Shown: positions 41,686 to 51,200, numbered from the stretch's first letter. The stretch: DNA of 64,000 bases from Nocardia colli (GCF_008704205.1 NZ_VXLC01000001.1:1347493-1411492); one strand, 5' to 3'. A program made the numbers and translations. Notes: generated by a model from the letters alone, not told the origin.

Positions 41686-42314
41686 GAGAACTCCCGGTCG
41701 CCTGGCGATGGGCGCTGGCGGGATTGATCGCTGTGGTCGCACTGGCGGCCGCCCTGTGGCCGCGCGGTCGCGACACCGCCGCGGACAACCGGCCGGAGGC
41801 GCGCGTGCGCGCCGGGGTATCCGAGCAGCAACGCGCCGCCGCGGACCTCGCGGCCTGCCCCCGGCCCGCCGCGGGCGCCGTGGGTTCGGGTCCGCTGGCC
41901 GGCCTGACGGTCGAGTGCCTCGCCGACGGCGGATCGGTCGACTTGGCCGCCGCGCTGGCGGGTAAGCCCGCGCTGCTGAATCTCTGGGCCTACTGGTGCG
42001 GACCGTGTGCGCAAGAATTGCCGTATTTGCAGCAGTTCGCCCAGCGCGCCGGAAACGCGATTACCGTGCTGACCGTGCACAGCGACCCGGATGAGGCCAA
42101 GGCGATTTCACGGCTGAATGGACTGAACGTGAGACTGCCCGGCGTGCTCGACGCCGACGCGCGCGTGCGCTCGGCCGTCGGCGCCCCCGCCGTGCTGCCG
42201 ATCTCGGTGCTGCTGCGCGCCGACGGCTCGGTCGCGCGGGTCGAGGTGCGCGCGTTCACCGGGGTGGACGACATCGCGAACACGGTCGGCCAGGAACTCG
42301 GGGTGGCCGCATGA
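41682..42314 (+). CDS. TlpA/ResA-like membrane-anchored thioredoxin
   Basis: Thiol-disulfide oxidoreductase of 210 residues, anchored by an N-terminal helix ([17 protein letters not shown]) with the thioredoxin fold outside the membrane. The active site is W-C-x-x-C in [16 protein letters not shown], with the cis-Pro in [13 protein letters not shown] further Cys pair ([15 protein letters not shown]) lies ahead of the fold. It starts with GTG overlapping the nth stop and ends overlapping the NUDIX gene start. It may reduce or oxidise extracytoplasmic thiols, perhaps for cytochrome c or for periplasmic proteins such as the disulfide-carrying MarP encoded downstream (inference). Confidence 0.9.
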   Translation: MRELPVAWRWALAGLIAVVALAAALWPRGRDTAADNRPEARVRAGVSEQQRAAADLAACPRPAAGAVGSGPLAGLTVECLADGGSVDLAAALAGKPALLNLWAYWCGPCAQELPYLQQFAQRAGNAITVLTVHSDPDEAKAISRLNGLNVRLPGVLDADARVRSAVGAPAVLPISVLLRADGSVARVEVRAFTGVDDIANTVGQELGVAA

Positions 42315-43027
42315 GCATCCCGGTGCCCCAAGACATTCCGAAGTGGCTGAGCAAGGCCACCGAGCCCGCGTCGGACACCTCGGACACGCTCACGCTGGCG
42401 CGCACCCTGCGCCGGGCCATGTCCATCACGTCGACGCCACGGCAGGCGGCGGTGCTGGTGCTGTTCGGCGGCTCGCCCGAGCCCGATTCGGCTGCGCCGG
42501 GCGGCCTGCCCGCGGACGCGGAGGTGCTGCTGACCCAGCGCGCCGCCACGCTGCGCCAGCATCGCGGTCAGGTCGCGTTCCCCGGCGGCGAGGTGGATCC
42601 CGGTGACACCGGGCTGATCGACACCGCGCTGCGCGAGGCGTGCGAGGAGACCGGGCTGGACCGCTCCGGCGTGGAACCGCTTGCGCTGCTGCCGAAGTTG
42701 TTCGTGCCACCGTCGCGGTTCGACGTGACCCCGGTGGTCGCCTACTGGCGCACCCCCAGCGAGGTCCGGGTGGTCGACCAGAGCGAGACCGAACGGGTGG
42801 TGCGCGTTCCGGTGGCCGAGCTGCTCGATCCGGCGAACCGCTTCCTGGTCCGCAGCAGCCTCGGCTACCAGAGCCCCGCCTTCCAGGTGGACGGCATGCT
42901 GGTCTGGGGCCTGACCGGCGGCATCCTCGCCGGAATCTTCAAAGCCGCAGGCTGGGACCAGGATTGGGACCACAGGGACGTGCGTGACCTAGAAGCCGCC
43001 CTCGCCGACGTGGGTATGACGTTATGA
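42311..43027 (+). CDS. NUDIX hydrolase, coenzyme A pyrophosphatase-like
   Basis: NUDIX enzyme of 238 residues. The NUDIX box is complete in GGEVDPGDTGLIDTALREAC followed by EETGL, and the segment preceding it, RQHRGQVAFPGG, is the UPF0035 signature of CoA pyrophosphatases (NUDT7/CoaD-type hydrolases), which split CoA and its oxidised or acyl forms into phosphopantetheine and 3',5'-ADP. It overlaps both neighbours by four bases (ATGA at each end), so it is translationally coupled to tlpA and marP. Activity is inferred from the motif. Rv3672c occupies the same position in M. tuberculosis. Confidence 0.92.
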   Translation: MSIPVPQDIPKWLSKATEPASDTSDTLTLARTLRRAMSITSTPRQAAVLVLFGGSPEPDSAAPGGLPADAEVLLTQRAATLRQHRGQVAFPGGEVDPGDTGLIDTALREACEETGLDRSGVEPLALLPKLFVPPSRFDVTPVVAYWRTPSEVRVVDQSETERVVRVPVAELLDPANRFLVRSSLGYQSPAFQVDGMLVWGLTGGILAGIFKAAGWDQDWDHRDVRDLEAALADVGMTL

Positions 43028-44217
43028 GCACTTCGGCCTGGCTCGATATCGCGGTGGTGCTGCTCGCGCTGCTGGCCGCCTCCTCGGGGTGGCGGCAGGG
43101 CGCGGTCGCGTCCGCCCTCGCGTTCCTCGGCGTGGTGCTCGGCGCGGTGGCCGGCATCCTGATCGCGCCGCACATCCTGATCCATGTCGACGAGGGCCGC
43201 GCCCGGGTGCTCACCGGTGTGCTGCTGATCGTGCTGCTGGTGATCATCGGCGAGGTCGCGGGCATGGTGCTCGGCCGGGCCGCGCGCGGCGGCATGCGCC
43301 ATCCGTTCACCCGCAGCGTGGACAGCGTGGTCGGCGCGGTGCTGCAGGCGGTGGCGGTGCTGGTCACCGCGTGGCTGCTCGCGCTGCCGCTGGCCACCTC
43401 GTCGCAGCCGTCGATCGCCACCGCGATCAACGGTTCCCGGGTGCTCACCGACGTCAACGACGTCGCGCCGAACTGGTTGCGCCGCCTGCCCAACGAGTTC
43501 TCCAAGCTGCTCAACACCTCCGGCCTGCCGGACGTCATCGGCCCGTTCGGCCGCGCCCCGATCGCGGCCGTCGAGCCGCCGGATCCGAGCGTGCTGTCCA
43601 GCCCGGTCGCGGCCTCGCTGCAAAGCAGCGTGCTGCGCATCCGCGGCGTCGCGCCGAGTTGCCAGCGCGCGCTGGAGGGTTCGGGCTTCGTCATCGCGCC
43701 CGAGCGGATCATGACCAACGCGCACGTGGTCGCCGGCACCACCAGCATCCAGGTGGACACCTCCAGCGGCCCGCTCGACGCGAGCGTGGTGCTGTTCAAC
43801 CCGTCGATCGATGTCGCGGTGCTGGCGGTGCCCGGACTGACGGCCACGCCGATCCCGCAGGCGCCCACCGCGGCGCGTTCGGGGGACAGCGCGATCGTGC
43901 TCGGCTACCCCGGTGGCGGGCGCTACACCGCCAGCGCGGCCCGCGTGCGGGAAACGCTGGACCTGACCGGTCCGAACATCTATCGCGACGGCACGGTGGA
44001 GCGCGAGGTCTACACCGTCCGCGGTGCGGTGCGCGCGGGTAATTCCGGTGGGCCGCTGGTGGATACGGACGGTGAGGTGCTCGGCGTCGTCTTCGGCGCC
44101 GCGGTCACCGACGACGACACCGGCTACGTGCTCACACTCGCCGAGGTGCGAGCCCAGCTCGACGCCGCCTCCGGGTCGACCGTCCCGGTCGGTACCGGCG
44201 CCTGCGTGCTCAGCTGA
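43024..44217 (+). CDS. marP: Membrane serine protease MarP
   Basis: Membrane-bound trypsin-like protease needed for acid and oxidative resistance in M. tuberculosis (Rv3671c), where it activates a peptidoglycan hydrolase. Four N-terminal membrane helices (for example WLDIAVVLLALLAASSG and TGVLLIVLLVIIGEVAGMVL) precede the protease domain from about residue 180. The triad is visible: His in TNAHVVAG, Asp in NPSIDVAVLAV, Ser in AGNSGGPLVDTDG. Two cysteines (APSCQRAL and the terminal GACVLS) match the regulatory disulfide of MarP. The length of 397 is the same as the mycobacterial protein. Last gene of the nth operon, closed by a hairpin. Confidence 0.96.
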   Translation: MSTSAWLDIAVVLLALLAASSGWRQGAVASALAFLGVVLGAVAGILIAPHILIHVDEGRARVLTGVLLIVLLVIIGEVAGMVLGRAARGGMRHPFTRSVDSVVGAVLQAVAVLVTAWLLALPLATSSQPSIATAINGSRVLTDVNDVAPNWLRRLPNEFSKLLNTSGLPDVIGPFGRAPIAAVEPPDPSVLSSPVAASLQSSVLRIRGVAPSCQRALEGSGFVIAPERIMTNAHVVAGTTSIQVDTSSGPLDASVVLFNPSIDVAVLAVPGLTATPIPQAPTAARSGDSAIVLGYPGGGRYTASAARVRETLDLTGPNIYRDGTVEREVYTVRGAVRAGNSGGPLVDTDGEVLGVVFGAAVTDDDTGYVLTLAEVRAQLDAASGSTVPVGTGACVLS

Positions 44218-44226
44218 TCGGCGCGC

Positions 44227-44260
44227 CCCGGGTCGAAGCCGGCAACGGACTCGACCCGGG
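44227..44260. terminator. Terminator between marP and the epoxide hydrolase gene
   Basis: Perfect 10-bp stem CCCGGGTCGA/TCGACCCGGG with a 14-base loop between convergent stops at 44217 and 44281. Confidence 0.7.
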
Positions 44261-44280
44261 ACGCCGGCTCGAATGTCGTT

Positions 44281-45216
44281 CTAGGCGAGCAGCTTCGCCA
44301 GCTCGGCGGTCACCATGTCCGGGTTCTCCTGATGGGCGTAATGCCCTGCGGCCGGGATGGTGGCGAGGCGGCGATCCGGTGAAAGATGTTGCCCGCGACG
44401 GAACGTGCTGGTGAGCACGTAGGGGTCCAGGTCGCCGCGCATGGCCAGCACCGGGATCCGGATCGGTTCACGCATGGTCGCCATGAAGCGGCGGCCATCC
44501 GGACGCCACTGGCTGCGGAAGGCCCAGCGCTGATACTCCAGCGCACAGTGCGCCGCACCGGGAATCTGGATGGCCGAGCGCATCCGCCGCGCGGTGTCCA
44601 CGAATTCGGTGGTGCCGGACCAGGTTCCGCTGACCCGCTGGCGCAGCATCCGTTCGACCTCGAACCCGTCGCCGGTGGTCAGCAGTCGTTCGCCGTAGCG
44701 GGGCAACTGGTAGCGCAGGAAGTTGGGCAGCCAGGTCGCGCGCTGCCTGCGGTTGCGCAGCACCGCGCTCTTGAGCGCCGCCGGATGCGGTGAGCTGACC
44801 ACCGCGATGGACCGGACCAGCCGCGGATGCAGCACCGCGGTCGCCCAGCAGACCAGGCCGCCGTCGGCATGCCCGACCAGGGTCGCGTCGGTGTAGCCGA
44901 GCGCGCGGATGAGCCCGGCGATATCGCCGGCCAGGGTCCAGCCGTCGTAGCCGCGCGGCGGTTTGTCGCTGTCGCCGTACCCGCGCAGGTCGACCGCCAC
45001 CGCGCGGTAGCCGAGGTCGGCGAGCCCGGTCAGCTGATGCCGCCAGGACCACCAGAAGTCGGCGAAGCCGTGCAACAGCACGACCAGCGGGGCGTCGGTG
45101 CGCTCGGGCGCGGCATCGACGACGTGGAATCGGATGCCGTTGGCATGAACGTCCCGATGCGCCCAGGGGCCGTCGAAACGGACGCTGGACGGATCCGGAA
45201 TATGGTGCGACGACAC
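44281..45216 (-). CDS. Alpha/beta hydrolase, epoxide hydrolase-like (EphE-like)
   Basis: Alpha/beta-hydrolase of 311 residues. The oxyanion motif is LLHGFADFWWSWRHQ, and the nucleophile elbow reads VGHADGGLVCW with an aspartate nucleophile, which separates epoxide hydrolases and dehalogenases from esterases. The catalytic His is in PAAGHYAHQENPDM and the cap domain holds YQLPRYGERL. This fits EphE (Rv3670) at the same locus; natural substrates are likely lipid epoxides or xenobiotics. The GTG at 45216 is used. It follows the holin-X-like gene by 46 bases on the same strand and may be read with it. Confidence 0.9.
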   Translation of the reverse strand: MSSHHIPDPSSVRFDGPWAHRDVHANGIRFHVVDAAPERTDAPLVVLLHGFADFWWSWRHQLTGLADLGYRAVAVDLRGYGDSDKPPRGYDGWTLAGDIAGLIRALGYTDATLVGHADGGLVCWATAVLHPRLVRSIAVVSSPHPAALKSAVLRNRRQRATWLPNFLRYQLPRYGERLLTTGDGFEVERMLRQRVSGTWSGTTEFVDTARRMRSAIQIPGAAHCALEYQRWAFRSQWRPDGRRFMATMREPIRIPVLAMRGDLDPYVLTSTFRRGQHLSPDRRLATIPAAGHYAHQENPDMVTAELAKLLA

Positions 45217-45262
45217 GCCGATGCAGCCTAGTAGTTCGGGGTATCCGCGCGCGAGCGAGCGG

Positions 45263-45769
45263 TTACGAAGCGGGTTTTTCCAGCGAGCGGGGCTCGTCGT
45301 GGGCGGCGGCGCCGAGTCCGTGCGGCAGCACCGAGCGGGCCTGCTTGAGCGAGTCGATCGTCTTCTCCGGTGCGCGCAGCTTCTTCACCCGCAGATAGCC
45401 GAGCAAGGCGAGCAACGCGGTGGTGACGACCATCAGCAGGAACACGATCAGGAACGCGGCCCAGCGGGCCAGCCACACGTCGAGCAGTTCGCCGAGGAAG
45501 AAGAAAAAGAAGAACGTGCTGAACAGCAGCACGGTCAGCGCGAGGATGAAGTAGACGCTGCCCTGCAGCCCCTTCTTGATCTCGCCGGTGACCTCGGCCT
45601 TGGCCAGCGCGACCTCCGCGCGGACCAGCGTGGACATCTGCTCGGTGGCGTCGCGCACCAGCGTGCCGAAGCTGGCGCTACCGCTGGGATTGGCGTCGGA
45701 CAAGGGAATGGAGGTCACCGTACGACCGCGCTGTGCGTCGTTCCCGTTACCGCCGTTTGTGAAACTCAC
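45263..45769 (-). CDS. Holin-X-like/DUF1469-type membrane protein
   Basis: Protein of 168 residues with two close membrane helices (VYFILALTVLLFSTFFFFFF and AAFLIVFLLMVVTTALLALL), preceded by an amphipathic helix SFGTLVRDATEQMSTLVRAE and ALAKAEVTGEIKKG. This is the pattern of the actinobacterial holin-X superfamily; despite the name these are house-keeping membrane proteins, perhaps affecting membrane shape, and there is no phage gene nearby. The Rv3669 gene holds the same position. The GTG at 45769 is preceded by GGGAGAAGG. It is 39 bases downstream of nhaA on the same strand, so a shared transcript is likely. Confidence 0.85.
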   Translation of the reverse strand: MSFTNGGNGNDAQRGRTVTSIPLSDANPSGSASFGTLVRDATEQMSTLVRAEVALAKAEVTGEIKKGLQGSVYFILALTVLLFSTFFFFFFLGELLDVWLARWAAFLIVFLLMVVTTALLALLGYLRVKKLRAPEKTIDSLKQARSVLPHGLGAAAHDEPRSLEKPAS

Positions 45770-45808
45770 TTGGTAGACCCTTCTCCCTGTCCAGGCACTG
45801 CTTCCGCC

Positions 45809-47077
45809 TCACTCTTCTCGTTGTAGCGCACGAGCGTCCCGCCGCGCCTGGTGGACACGCCCACGCCGCAACAGTAGCGCCGAACCGGCGAGCGACGCCG
45901 CCATTGATGTGACCAACACAGCGGCCTTCGCCAATTCGACCGCGGAGCCGTCGTCGACGTCGGCCAGCGCGAGTTCTGCCACCAGAAGGCTAACGGTGAA
46001 CCCGATCGCGCCGAGCACCGACAGGGCGAACATGTCCCGATAGCCCAGTCCGGCCGGGCGCTTGGCCACACCGAACCGGATTGCGAGCCAGCTGATCCCG
46101 AAGATTCCGGCGGTCTTGCCCAGCAGTAACCCGAGAATGACGGCCAGCGCCAGCCTGTCGCTGAACAGCTCGCCGAACACCTTGCCGTCCAACGGAACTC
46201 CGGAGGCGAACAACGCGAACAGCGGCACGCACAGTCCGGCCGAGATCGGCTGGATCAGGTGCTCCAAGCGGGTGGCCGGCGCCTCGTCCTCACCGGGGTC
46301 GGTCCGCACCCGGGTGAGCAAGCCGAGCGCCACGCCGGCCAGCGTCGGATGGATGCCCGCCTCGTGCAGCGCGTACCAGGCCACCAGCGCCAGCGGAAGA
46401 TAAAGCCACGGTGTGCTGATCCTTTTGTGCTGGGCCAGCGCCCACGCCGCGAAGCAGGCCGCGGCAGCGAGCAGCCACAGCAGCGCCAGCGTCGTGGTGA
46501 AGAGAATGGCGATCAGAATGATGGCCAGCAGATCGTCGACCACGGCGAGGCTGAGCAGGAACACCCGCGCGCTCGCCGGGATGCGCGAGCCGGTCATGGC
46601 CAGCACGGCCAGCGCGAACGCGATATCGGTGGCGACCGGAATGGCCCACCCGCGATCCATCCCCGGCACGCCGAGGCCGACCACCAGGGCGATCAACGCC
46701 GGGGTGACCACGCCGCCGACCGCGGCGACGATCGGCAGCGCGGCGCGTTTCGGGTCGGCGAGTTCGCCGACCACGAGTTCGCGTTTGAGTTCCAGTCCGG
46801 CGACGAAGAAGAAGATGGCGAGCAGGCCGTCGGCGGTCCATTCGGCCAGGGTGAGATCCAGGTGCAGCGACGGGATGGCGAGCGTCGTCTGGGTCATGGT
46901 CAGGTAGCTGTCGCCCCAGGGCGAGTTCACCCACAGCAACGCCGCGGCGGCCGCGACGAGCAGGATTGCGCCGCCGACGGTTTCGGTGCGGAGATAGCGG
47001 GACAGTTCCGAGCGCACTTGCGTGATCACGGGGAACCTTTCGGCAGGGTCGGTCAACGCTGCGACCACGCCATCCAC
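45809..47077 (-). CDS. nhaA: Na+/H+ antiporter NhaA
   Basis: Exchanges external protons for internal sodium, controlling pH and sodium tolerance. The 422-residue protein has about eleven to twelve membrane helices and the NhaA core: IFFFVAGLELKRELVVGEL, the discontinuous helix IPVATDIAFALAVLAMTG and the ion-binding Asp pair in LLSLAVVDDLLAIILIA. The C-terminal tail is short and basic. Starts are uncertain: GTG 47077 is used, with another GTG at 47068. In M. tuberculosis this place is taken by a protease gene (Rv3668c), so nhaA is a replacement or insertion in an otherwise conserved block. It is likely co-transcribed with the holin-X-like gene. Confidence 0.94.
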   Translation of the reverse strand: MDGVVAALTDPAERFPVITQVRSELSRYLRTETVGGAILLVAAAAALLWVNSPWGDSYLTMTQTTLAIPSLHLDLTLAEWTADGLLAIFFFVAGLELKRELVVGELADPKRAALPIVAAVGGVVTPALIALVVGLGVPGMDRGWAIPVATDIAFALAVLAMTGSRIPASARVFLLSLAVVDDLLAIILIAILFTTTLALLWLLAAAACFAAWALAQHKRISTPWLYLPLALVAWYALHEAGIHPTLAGVALGLLTRVRTDPGEDEAPATRLEHLIQPISAGLCVPLFALFASGVPLDGKVFGELFSDRLALAVILGLLLGKTAGIFGISWLAIRFGVAKRPAGLGYRDMFALSVLGAIGFTVSLLVAELALADVDDGSAVELAKAAVLVTSMAASLAGSALLLRRGRVHQARRDARALQREE

Positions 47078-47205
47078 CGATTCGGCTGTCAGGTACGCGA
47101 CCGCATGCCGACCAGACTTCCCGGCACACCTTACGCAATCCTAACGGGTAGGGCCGGTGACGAATTACGCCACCGGTCCTACCATGCGCTGTCTATCGGT
47201 TCGGG

Positions 47206-49158
47206 TTACGCCTTCGTCGCCCGGATCGCCTCGAAGACGTTGGGGTCGACCAGCGTCGAGGTGTCGCCGAGTTCCCGGCCCTCGGCCACGTCGCGCAGCA
47301 GTCGCCGCATGATCTTGCCGCTGCGGGTCTTGGGCAGCTCGGGCACCACGTGGATCTCCCGCGGCCGCGCGATCGGGCTGATCGCGCGCGACACCTCGGC
47401 CTTCAGCTCGGCGACCAGCGCCGTGCCGGTGTCCTCGGTCTCCGCGGTCAGGATGACGAACGCGACGATGCCCTGGCCGGTGGTCTCGTCGCTGGCCCCG
47501 ACCACCGCGGCCTCCGCGACGCCGGAATGCCCGACCAGCGCCGACTCCACCTCGGCGGTGGAGATCCGGTGGCCGGACACGTTCATCACGTCGTCCACCC
47601 GGCCGAGCACCCAGAGGTCGCCGTCGGCGTCGAGCTTCGCGCCGTCGCCGGCGAAGTACCAGCCCTGCTCGGCGTAGCGCTCCCAGTAGGTGGCCCGGTA
47701 GCGCTCCATGTCGCCCCAGATGCCGCGCAGCATCGACGGCCACGGCTGGTCGAGCACCAGGTAGCCGTTGGCCTCGGTCTCGCCGCGCTGCACCGGCTTG
47801 CCCTCTTCGTCGACGACCAGCGCCGAGATGCCGGGCAGCGGTGCCATCGCGGCACCGGGCTTGGTCGCCGTGACGCCGGGCAGCGGGGAGATCATGATGG
47901 CGCCGGTCTCGGTCTGCCACCAGGTGTCCACGATCGGCGCGCGGTCCCCGCCGATGACCTCCCGGTACCAGCGCCAGGCTTCGGGGTTGATCGGCTCGCC
48001 GACGCTGCCGAGCAGGCGGAGCGAGGACAGGTCGTGGGCGTCGGGGATCTCGCGGCCCCACTTCATGAACGTGCGCACCAGCGTCGGAGCCGTGTAATAG
48101 ATGCTGACGCTGTACTTTTCGATGATCTGGAAGTGCCGGTGCTCGTCGGGTGAGTTGGGCGTGCCCTCGTAGACCACCTGCGTGGTGCGGTTGGCGAGCG
48201 GCCCGTAGACGATGTAGCTGTGCCCGGTGACCCAGCCGATGTCGGCGGTGCACCAGTAAACGTCTTGTCCCGCTTTGTGATCGAAGACGTTGTGGTGGGT
48301 GTAGGAGGTTTGGGTCAGGTAGCCGCCGGTGGTGTGCAGGATGCCCTTGGGCTTTCCGGTGGTGCCGGAGGTGTAGAGAATGAACAGCGGATGCTCGGCA
48401 TCGAAGGCCTGCGCCTCGTGTTCCGGCGAAGCCTGCGCGACGGTGTCGTGCCACCACAGGTCGCGGCCGTCGGTCCACGGCACCTCGATCTCGGTGCGGC
48501 GCACCACGAGTACGTGCTCGACGGAATGCGGGACATCGCCGTTCGCGAACAGTGCCTCGTCCACCGCCTCCTTGAGCGGGGCGGACTTGCCGCGCCGCCA
48601 CTGCCCGTCGGTGGTGATGATCAGCCGCGCGCTCGCGTCGTCGACCCGCTGGCGCAGCGCGGTGGGGGAGAAGCCGGCGAACACCACCGAGTGGGTGAGG
48701 CCGAGGCGCGCGCAGGCGAGCATCGACACGATGGCCTCGGGCACCATCGGCATGTAGATGGCGACCCGGTCGCCCGCTTCGAGCCCGAGCTCGGTGAAGT
48801 AGTTCGCGGCGCGGCTGACTTCGGCCAGCAGCTCGCGGTAGGTGATCGCGCGCGAATCGCCCGGCTCACCCTCCCAGTGGATGGCGACCTGGTCGCCGTG
48901 CCCGTCGAGCACGTGCCGGTCGACGCAGTTGTAGGCGACATTGAGCTTGCCGCCGGTGAACCACTTCGCCACCGGTGCGTCGCTCCAGTCCAGCACCTGG
49001 GTCCAGGGCTGATGCCAGTGCAACCGACTCGCCTGATCGGCCCAGAACGCGTCGCGATCGGCCGACGCCTGCTCGTACAGAGCGGCACCGGCGTTGGCCG
49101 CCGCGGCGAACTCCGCGCTCGGCGTGTACGAGTCCCTGTGGTCGGCGGTTTCGGTCAT
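47206..49158 (-). CDS. acs: Acetyl-CoA synthetase
   Basis: Activates acetate to acetyl-CoA through acetyl-AMP. The 650-residue adenylate-forming enzyme has the P-loop-like motif YTSGTTGKPKGILHTTGGY, the adenine-contact DTWWQTETGAIMIS and the C-terminal PKTRSGKIMRRLLRD with the lysine that is acetylated for inhibition in bacteria. The length is the family norm. The ATG at 49158 follows GAAAGAAG; the frame extends further without support. The gene is divergent from the peptide transporter across 394 bases, as at the Rv3667 locus of M. tuberculosis, where a cAMP-dependent lysine acetyltransferase controls Acs. Confidence 0.97.
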   Translation of the reverse strand: MTETADHRDSYTPSAEFAAAANAGAALYEQASADRDAFWADQASRLHWHQPWTQVLDWSDAPVAKWFTGGKLNVAYNCVDRHVLDGHGDQVAIHWEGEPGDSRAITYRELLAEVSRAANYFTELGLEAGDRVAIYMPMVPEAIVSMLACARLGLTHSVVFAGFSPTALRQRVDDASARLIITTDGQWRRGKSAPLKEAVDEALFANGDVPHSVEHVLVVRRTEIEVPWTDGRDLWWHDTVAQASPEHEAQAFDAEHPLFILYTSGTTGKPKGILHTTGGYLTQTSYTHHNVFDHKAGQDVYWCTADIGWVTGHSYIVYGPLANRTTQVVYEGTPNSPDEHRHFQIIEKYSVSIYYTAPTLVRTFMKWGREIPDAHDLSSLRLLGSVGEPINPEAWRWYREVIGGDRAPIVDTWWQTETGAIMISPLPGVTATKPGAAMAPLPGISALVVDEEGKPVQRGETEANGYLVLDQPWPSMLRGIWGDMERYRATYWERYAEQGWYFAGDGAKLDADGDLWVLGRVDDVMNVSGHRISTAEVESALVGHSGVAEAAVVGASDETTGQGIVAFVILTAETEDTGTALVAELKAEVSRAISPIARPREIHVVPELPKTRSGKIMRRLLRDVAEGRELGDTSTLVDPNVFEAIRATKA

Positions 49159-49552
49159 CTCGTTTCTTCTTTCCACGTAGCCTGAGCGCACGAATCAAAC
49201 GCAGCACGTTCGACAGTAATCAACTGTGACCTACGCCGCGTCCGGTCTGTTCACCGGGTTTCGGTCTCGACACGCCGTCGCGTAATCCGCAACGGAGGGT
49301 CGGCCCCGGAGACACCGGACGGTCTCTACAGAGGCAATGTTCCGGCCGTTAGGTCATATTTGCGCGATGTTTTTCGTGTTTCGGGCATGTTGCCGGATTG
49401 GTAACAAGTGGAACGAACCTTTGTCAATCCGATGACAAGCCCGGTTCTTGTGGATAATCTGCGAGGCACCCAAGGCGGATTGTGCCGGCATGCGCCTGGT
49501 GACCTCATGCGCGTGCCAAGGATTCCGCCCTTCTCGAAATCGGGAGAACGCG
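49159..49552. promoter_or_regulatory. Divergent promoter region of acs and the peptide ABC operon
   Basis: Gene-free stretch of 394 bases. It contains the inverted repeat TTGTCA-ATCCGA-TGACAA (49421-49438) and, downstream of it, GATAAT at 49453-49458, which could be the -10 of the dppA promoter. No -35 is convincing. The AT content rises sharply at 49340-49470 compared with the neighbours, as expected for a promoter. Confidence 0.5.
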
Positions 49553-51160
49553 TTGAGATTCAACAGAGCAATGGCGCTGACTGCGGCAGCACTGCTGGCT
49601 ACGAGCCTCGGACTGTCCGCATGCTCGTCGGACGACAGTGCCGACGCGAGCATCGTCACCACGAACGGTGGTGAGCCGCAGAACCCGTTGGTGCCCACCA
49701 ATACCAACGAGAACATGGGCGGGCGTGTCGTCGACCGGTTGTTCGCCGGCCTGAAGTATTACGACGGCAACGGTGTCGCGCACGACGAGCTGGCGCAGAA
49801 GATCGAGACGACGGACCGGAAGAACTACAAGATCACCATCAAGCCGGACTGGAAGTTCTCCGACGGCACGGCGGTGACCGCGAAGTCGTTCGTCGACGCA
49901 TGGAACTACGGCGCCCTCGGTACCAATGCTCAGTTGCAGAGCTACGCGTTCACCCCGATCGTCGGGTTCGACGAGGTGTCGGCGGAAAAGCCCACCGCAC
50001 AGACGATGTCGGGCCTGAAGGTGATCGACGACAAGACCTTCACCGTCGCGCTCAAGTCTCCGTCGATCGACTTCGAGACCGAGCTCGGCTACGCGCCGTT
50101 CTACCCGCTGCCCGAGGCCGCCTACAAGGACATGAAGGCCTTCGGCGAGAACCCGATCGGCAACGGCCCGTACAAGTTCGCCAAGAACGGCGCCTGGCAG
50201 CACAACGTGCAGATCGACCTGGTCGCCAACCCGGATTACAAGGGTGGCCGCGCGCCGAAGAACAAGGGCCTGCGCTTCGTGATGTACCAGTCCTACGACA
50301 CGGCTTACGCCGATCTGATCGCGGGCAACCTGGACACTCTCGACACCATCCCGGACAGCGCGATCACCTCCTACGAGAAGGATCTCGGCGACCGCGCGAT
50401 CACCAAGCCGACCGCGCAGAACCAGCACATCGGCATCCAGACCAACGTCCCGCACTTCTCCGGCGAGGAAGGCGTGCTGCGGCGCAAGGCGCTCTCGATG
50501 GCGATCAACCGGGAACAGATCTGCCAGAACATCTTCCACGGCACCCGGCTGCCCGCGCGTGACTTCACCTCGGCCTCGCTGCCCGGCTTCAACGGCAACC
50601 TGCCCGGCTCGGAGTTCCTGAAGTACAACCCGGACGAGGCGAAGAAGCTGTGGGCCCAGGCCAACGCCATCTCCCCGTGGTCGGGTCGGTACGAGATCGC
50701 CTACAACTCCGACGGCGGCCACCAGGCCTGGATCGAAGCCGTGGCGAACAGCATCAAGAACACTCTCGGCATCGAGTCGATCGGTTTCCCGTATCCGACG
50801 TTCAAGAACATCCGTGACGAGGTGAACGCCAAGACCATCGGCAAGGCGTTCCGCTACGGCTGGCAGGGCGACTACCCGACCATGCTGCAGTTCCTCACCT
50901 CGCAGTACTACAGCTACTCCGATACCAACAACGTCGACTGGAAGGTGCCGGAGTTCGACAAGTTGCTCGATGCCGCGCTCGCCGCGCCGTCGCAGGAGGA
51001 GTCCTACAAGATCGTCGCGCAGGCGCAGACCATGATGCTGCAGCAGATGGCCGACATCCCGGTGCTCGACTACATCGCCTCGGCCGGTCGGTCGGACAAG
51101 GTGAAGTCCGCCGGTCTCGCCTGGAACGGCCTGTTCGACTTCGAAAACATCGAGAAGTAG
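49553..51160 (+). CDS. Peptide ABC transporter substrate-binding lipoprotein (DppA-like)
   Basis: Solute-binding protein of 535 residues in the family-5 (DppA/OppA) group. It has a lipobox (SLGLSACSS) after a short basic signal (RFNRAMALTAAALL), so it is anchored to the outer face of the membrane. Family-5 features include YKITIKPDWKFSDGTAVTAK, NPIGNGPYKFAKNG and ALSMAINREQIC. The TTG at 49553 is chosen because GGGAG lies six bases upstream; the next ATG is at 49571. It begins a four-gene operon with the permeases and the fused ATPase, at the position of Rv3666c-Rv3663c; the M. tuberculosis complex has been tied to peptide and heme uptake (recalled). Confidence 0.93.
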   Translation: MRFNRAMALTAAALLATSLGLSACSSDDSADASIVTTNGGEPQNPLVPTNTNENMGGRVVDRLFAGLKYYDGNGVAHDELAQKIETTDRKNYKITIKPDWKFSDGTAVTAKSFVDAWNYGALGTNAQLQSYAFTPIVGFDEVSAEKPTAQTMSGLKVIDDKTFTVALKSPSIDFETELGYAPFYPLPEAAYKDMKAFGENPIGNGPYKFAKNGAWQHNVQIDLVANPDYKGGRAPKNKGLRFVMYQSYDTAYADLIAGNLDTLDTIPDSAITSYEKDLGDRAITKPTAQNQHIGIQTNVPHFSGEEGVLRRKALSMAINREQICQNIFHGTRLPARDFTSASLPGFNGNLPGSEFLKYNPDEAKKLWAQANAISPWSGRYEIAYNSDGGHQAWIEAVANSIKNTLGIESIGFPYPTFKNIRDEVNAKTIGKAFRYGWQGDYPTMLQFLTSQYYSYSDTNNVDWKVPEFDKLLDAALAAPSQEESYKIVAQAQTMMLQQMADIPVLDYIASAGRSDKVKSAGLAWNGLFDFENIEK

Positions 51161-51168
51161 CCGCTGAT

Positions 51169-51200
51169 CGAGCCGCGCCGCCCTCGGGCAGCGCGGCTCG
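51169..51200 (+). other. Intergenic hairpin between dppA and dppB
   Basis: 10-bp perfect stem CGAGCCGCGC/GCGCGGCTCG eight bases after the dppA stop, with no U-tract and with the operon continuing. Such hairpins often stabilise the binding-protein part of the mRNA so it is made in excess over the permease (inference). Confidence 0.55.

Noticed and set aside
45263..45769. Phage remnant suggested by the holin-like name
   Set aside because: No integrase, endolysin or structural gene is near, and the gene sits in the conserved core order.
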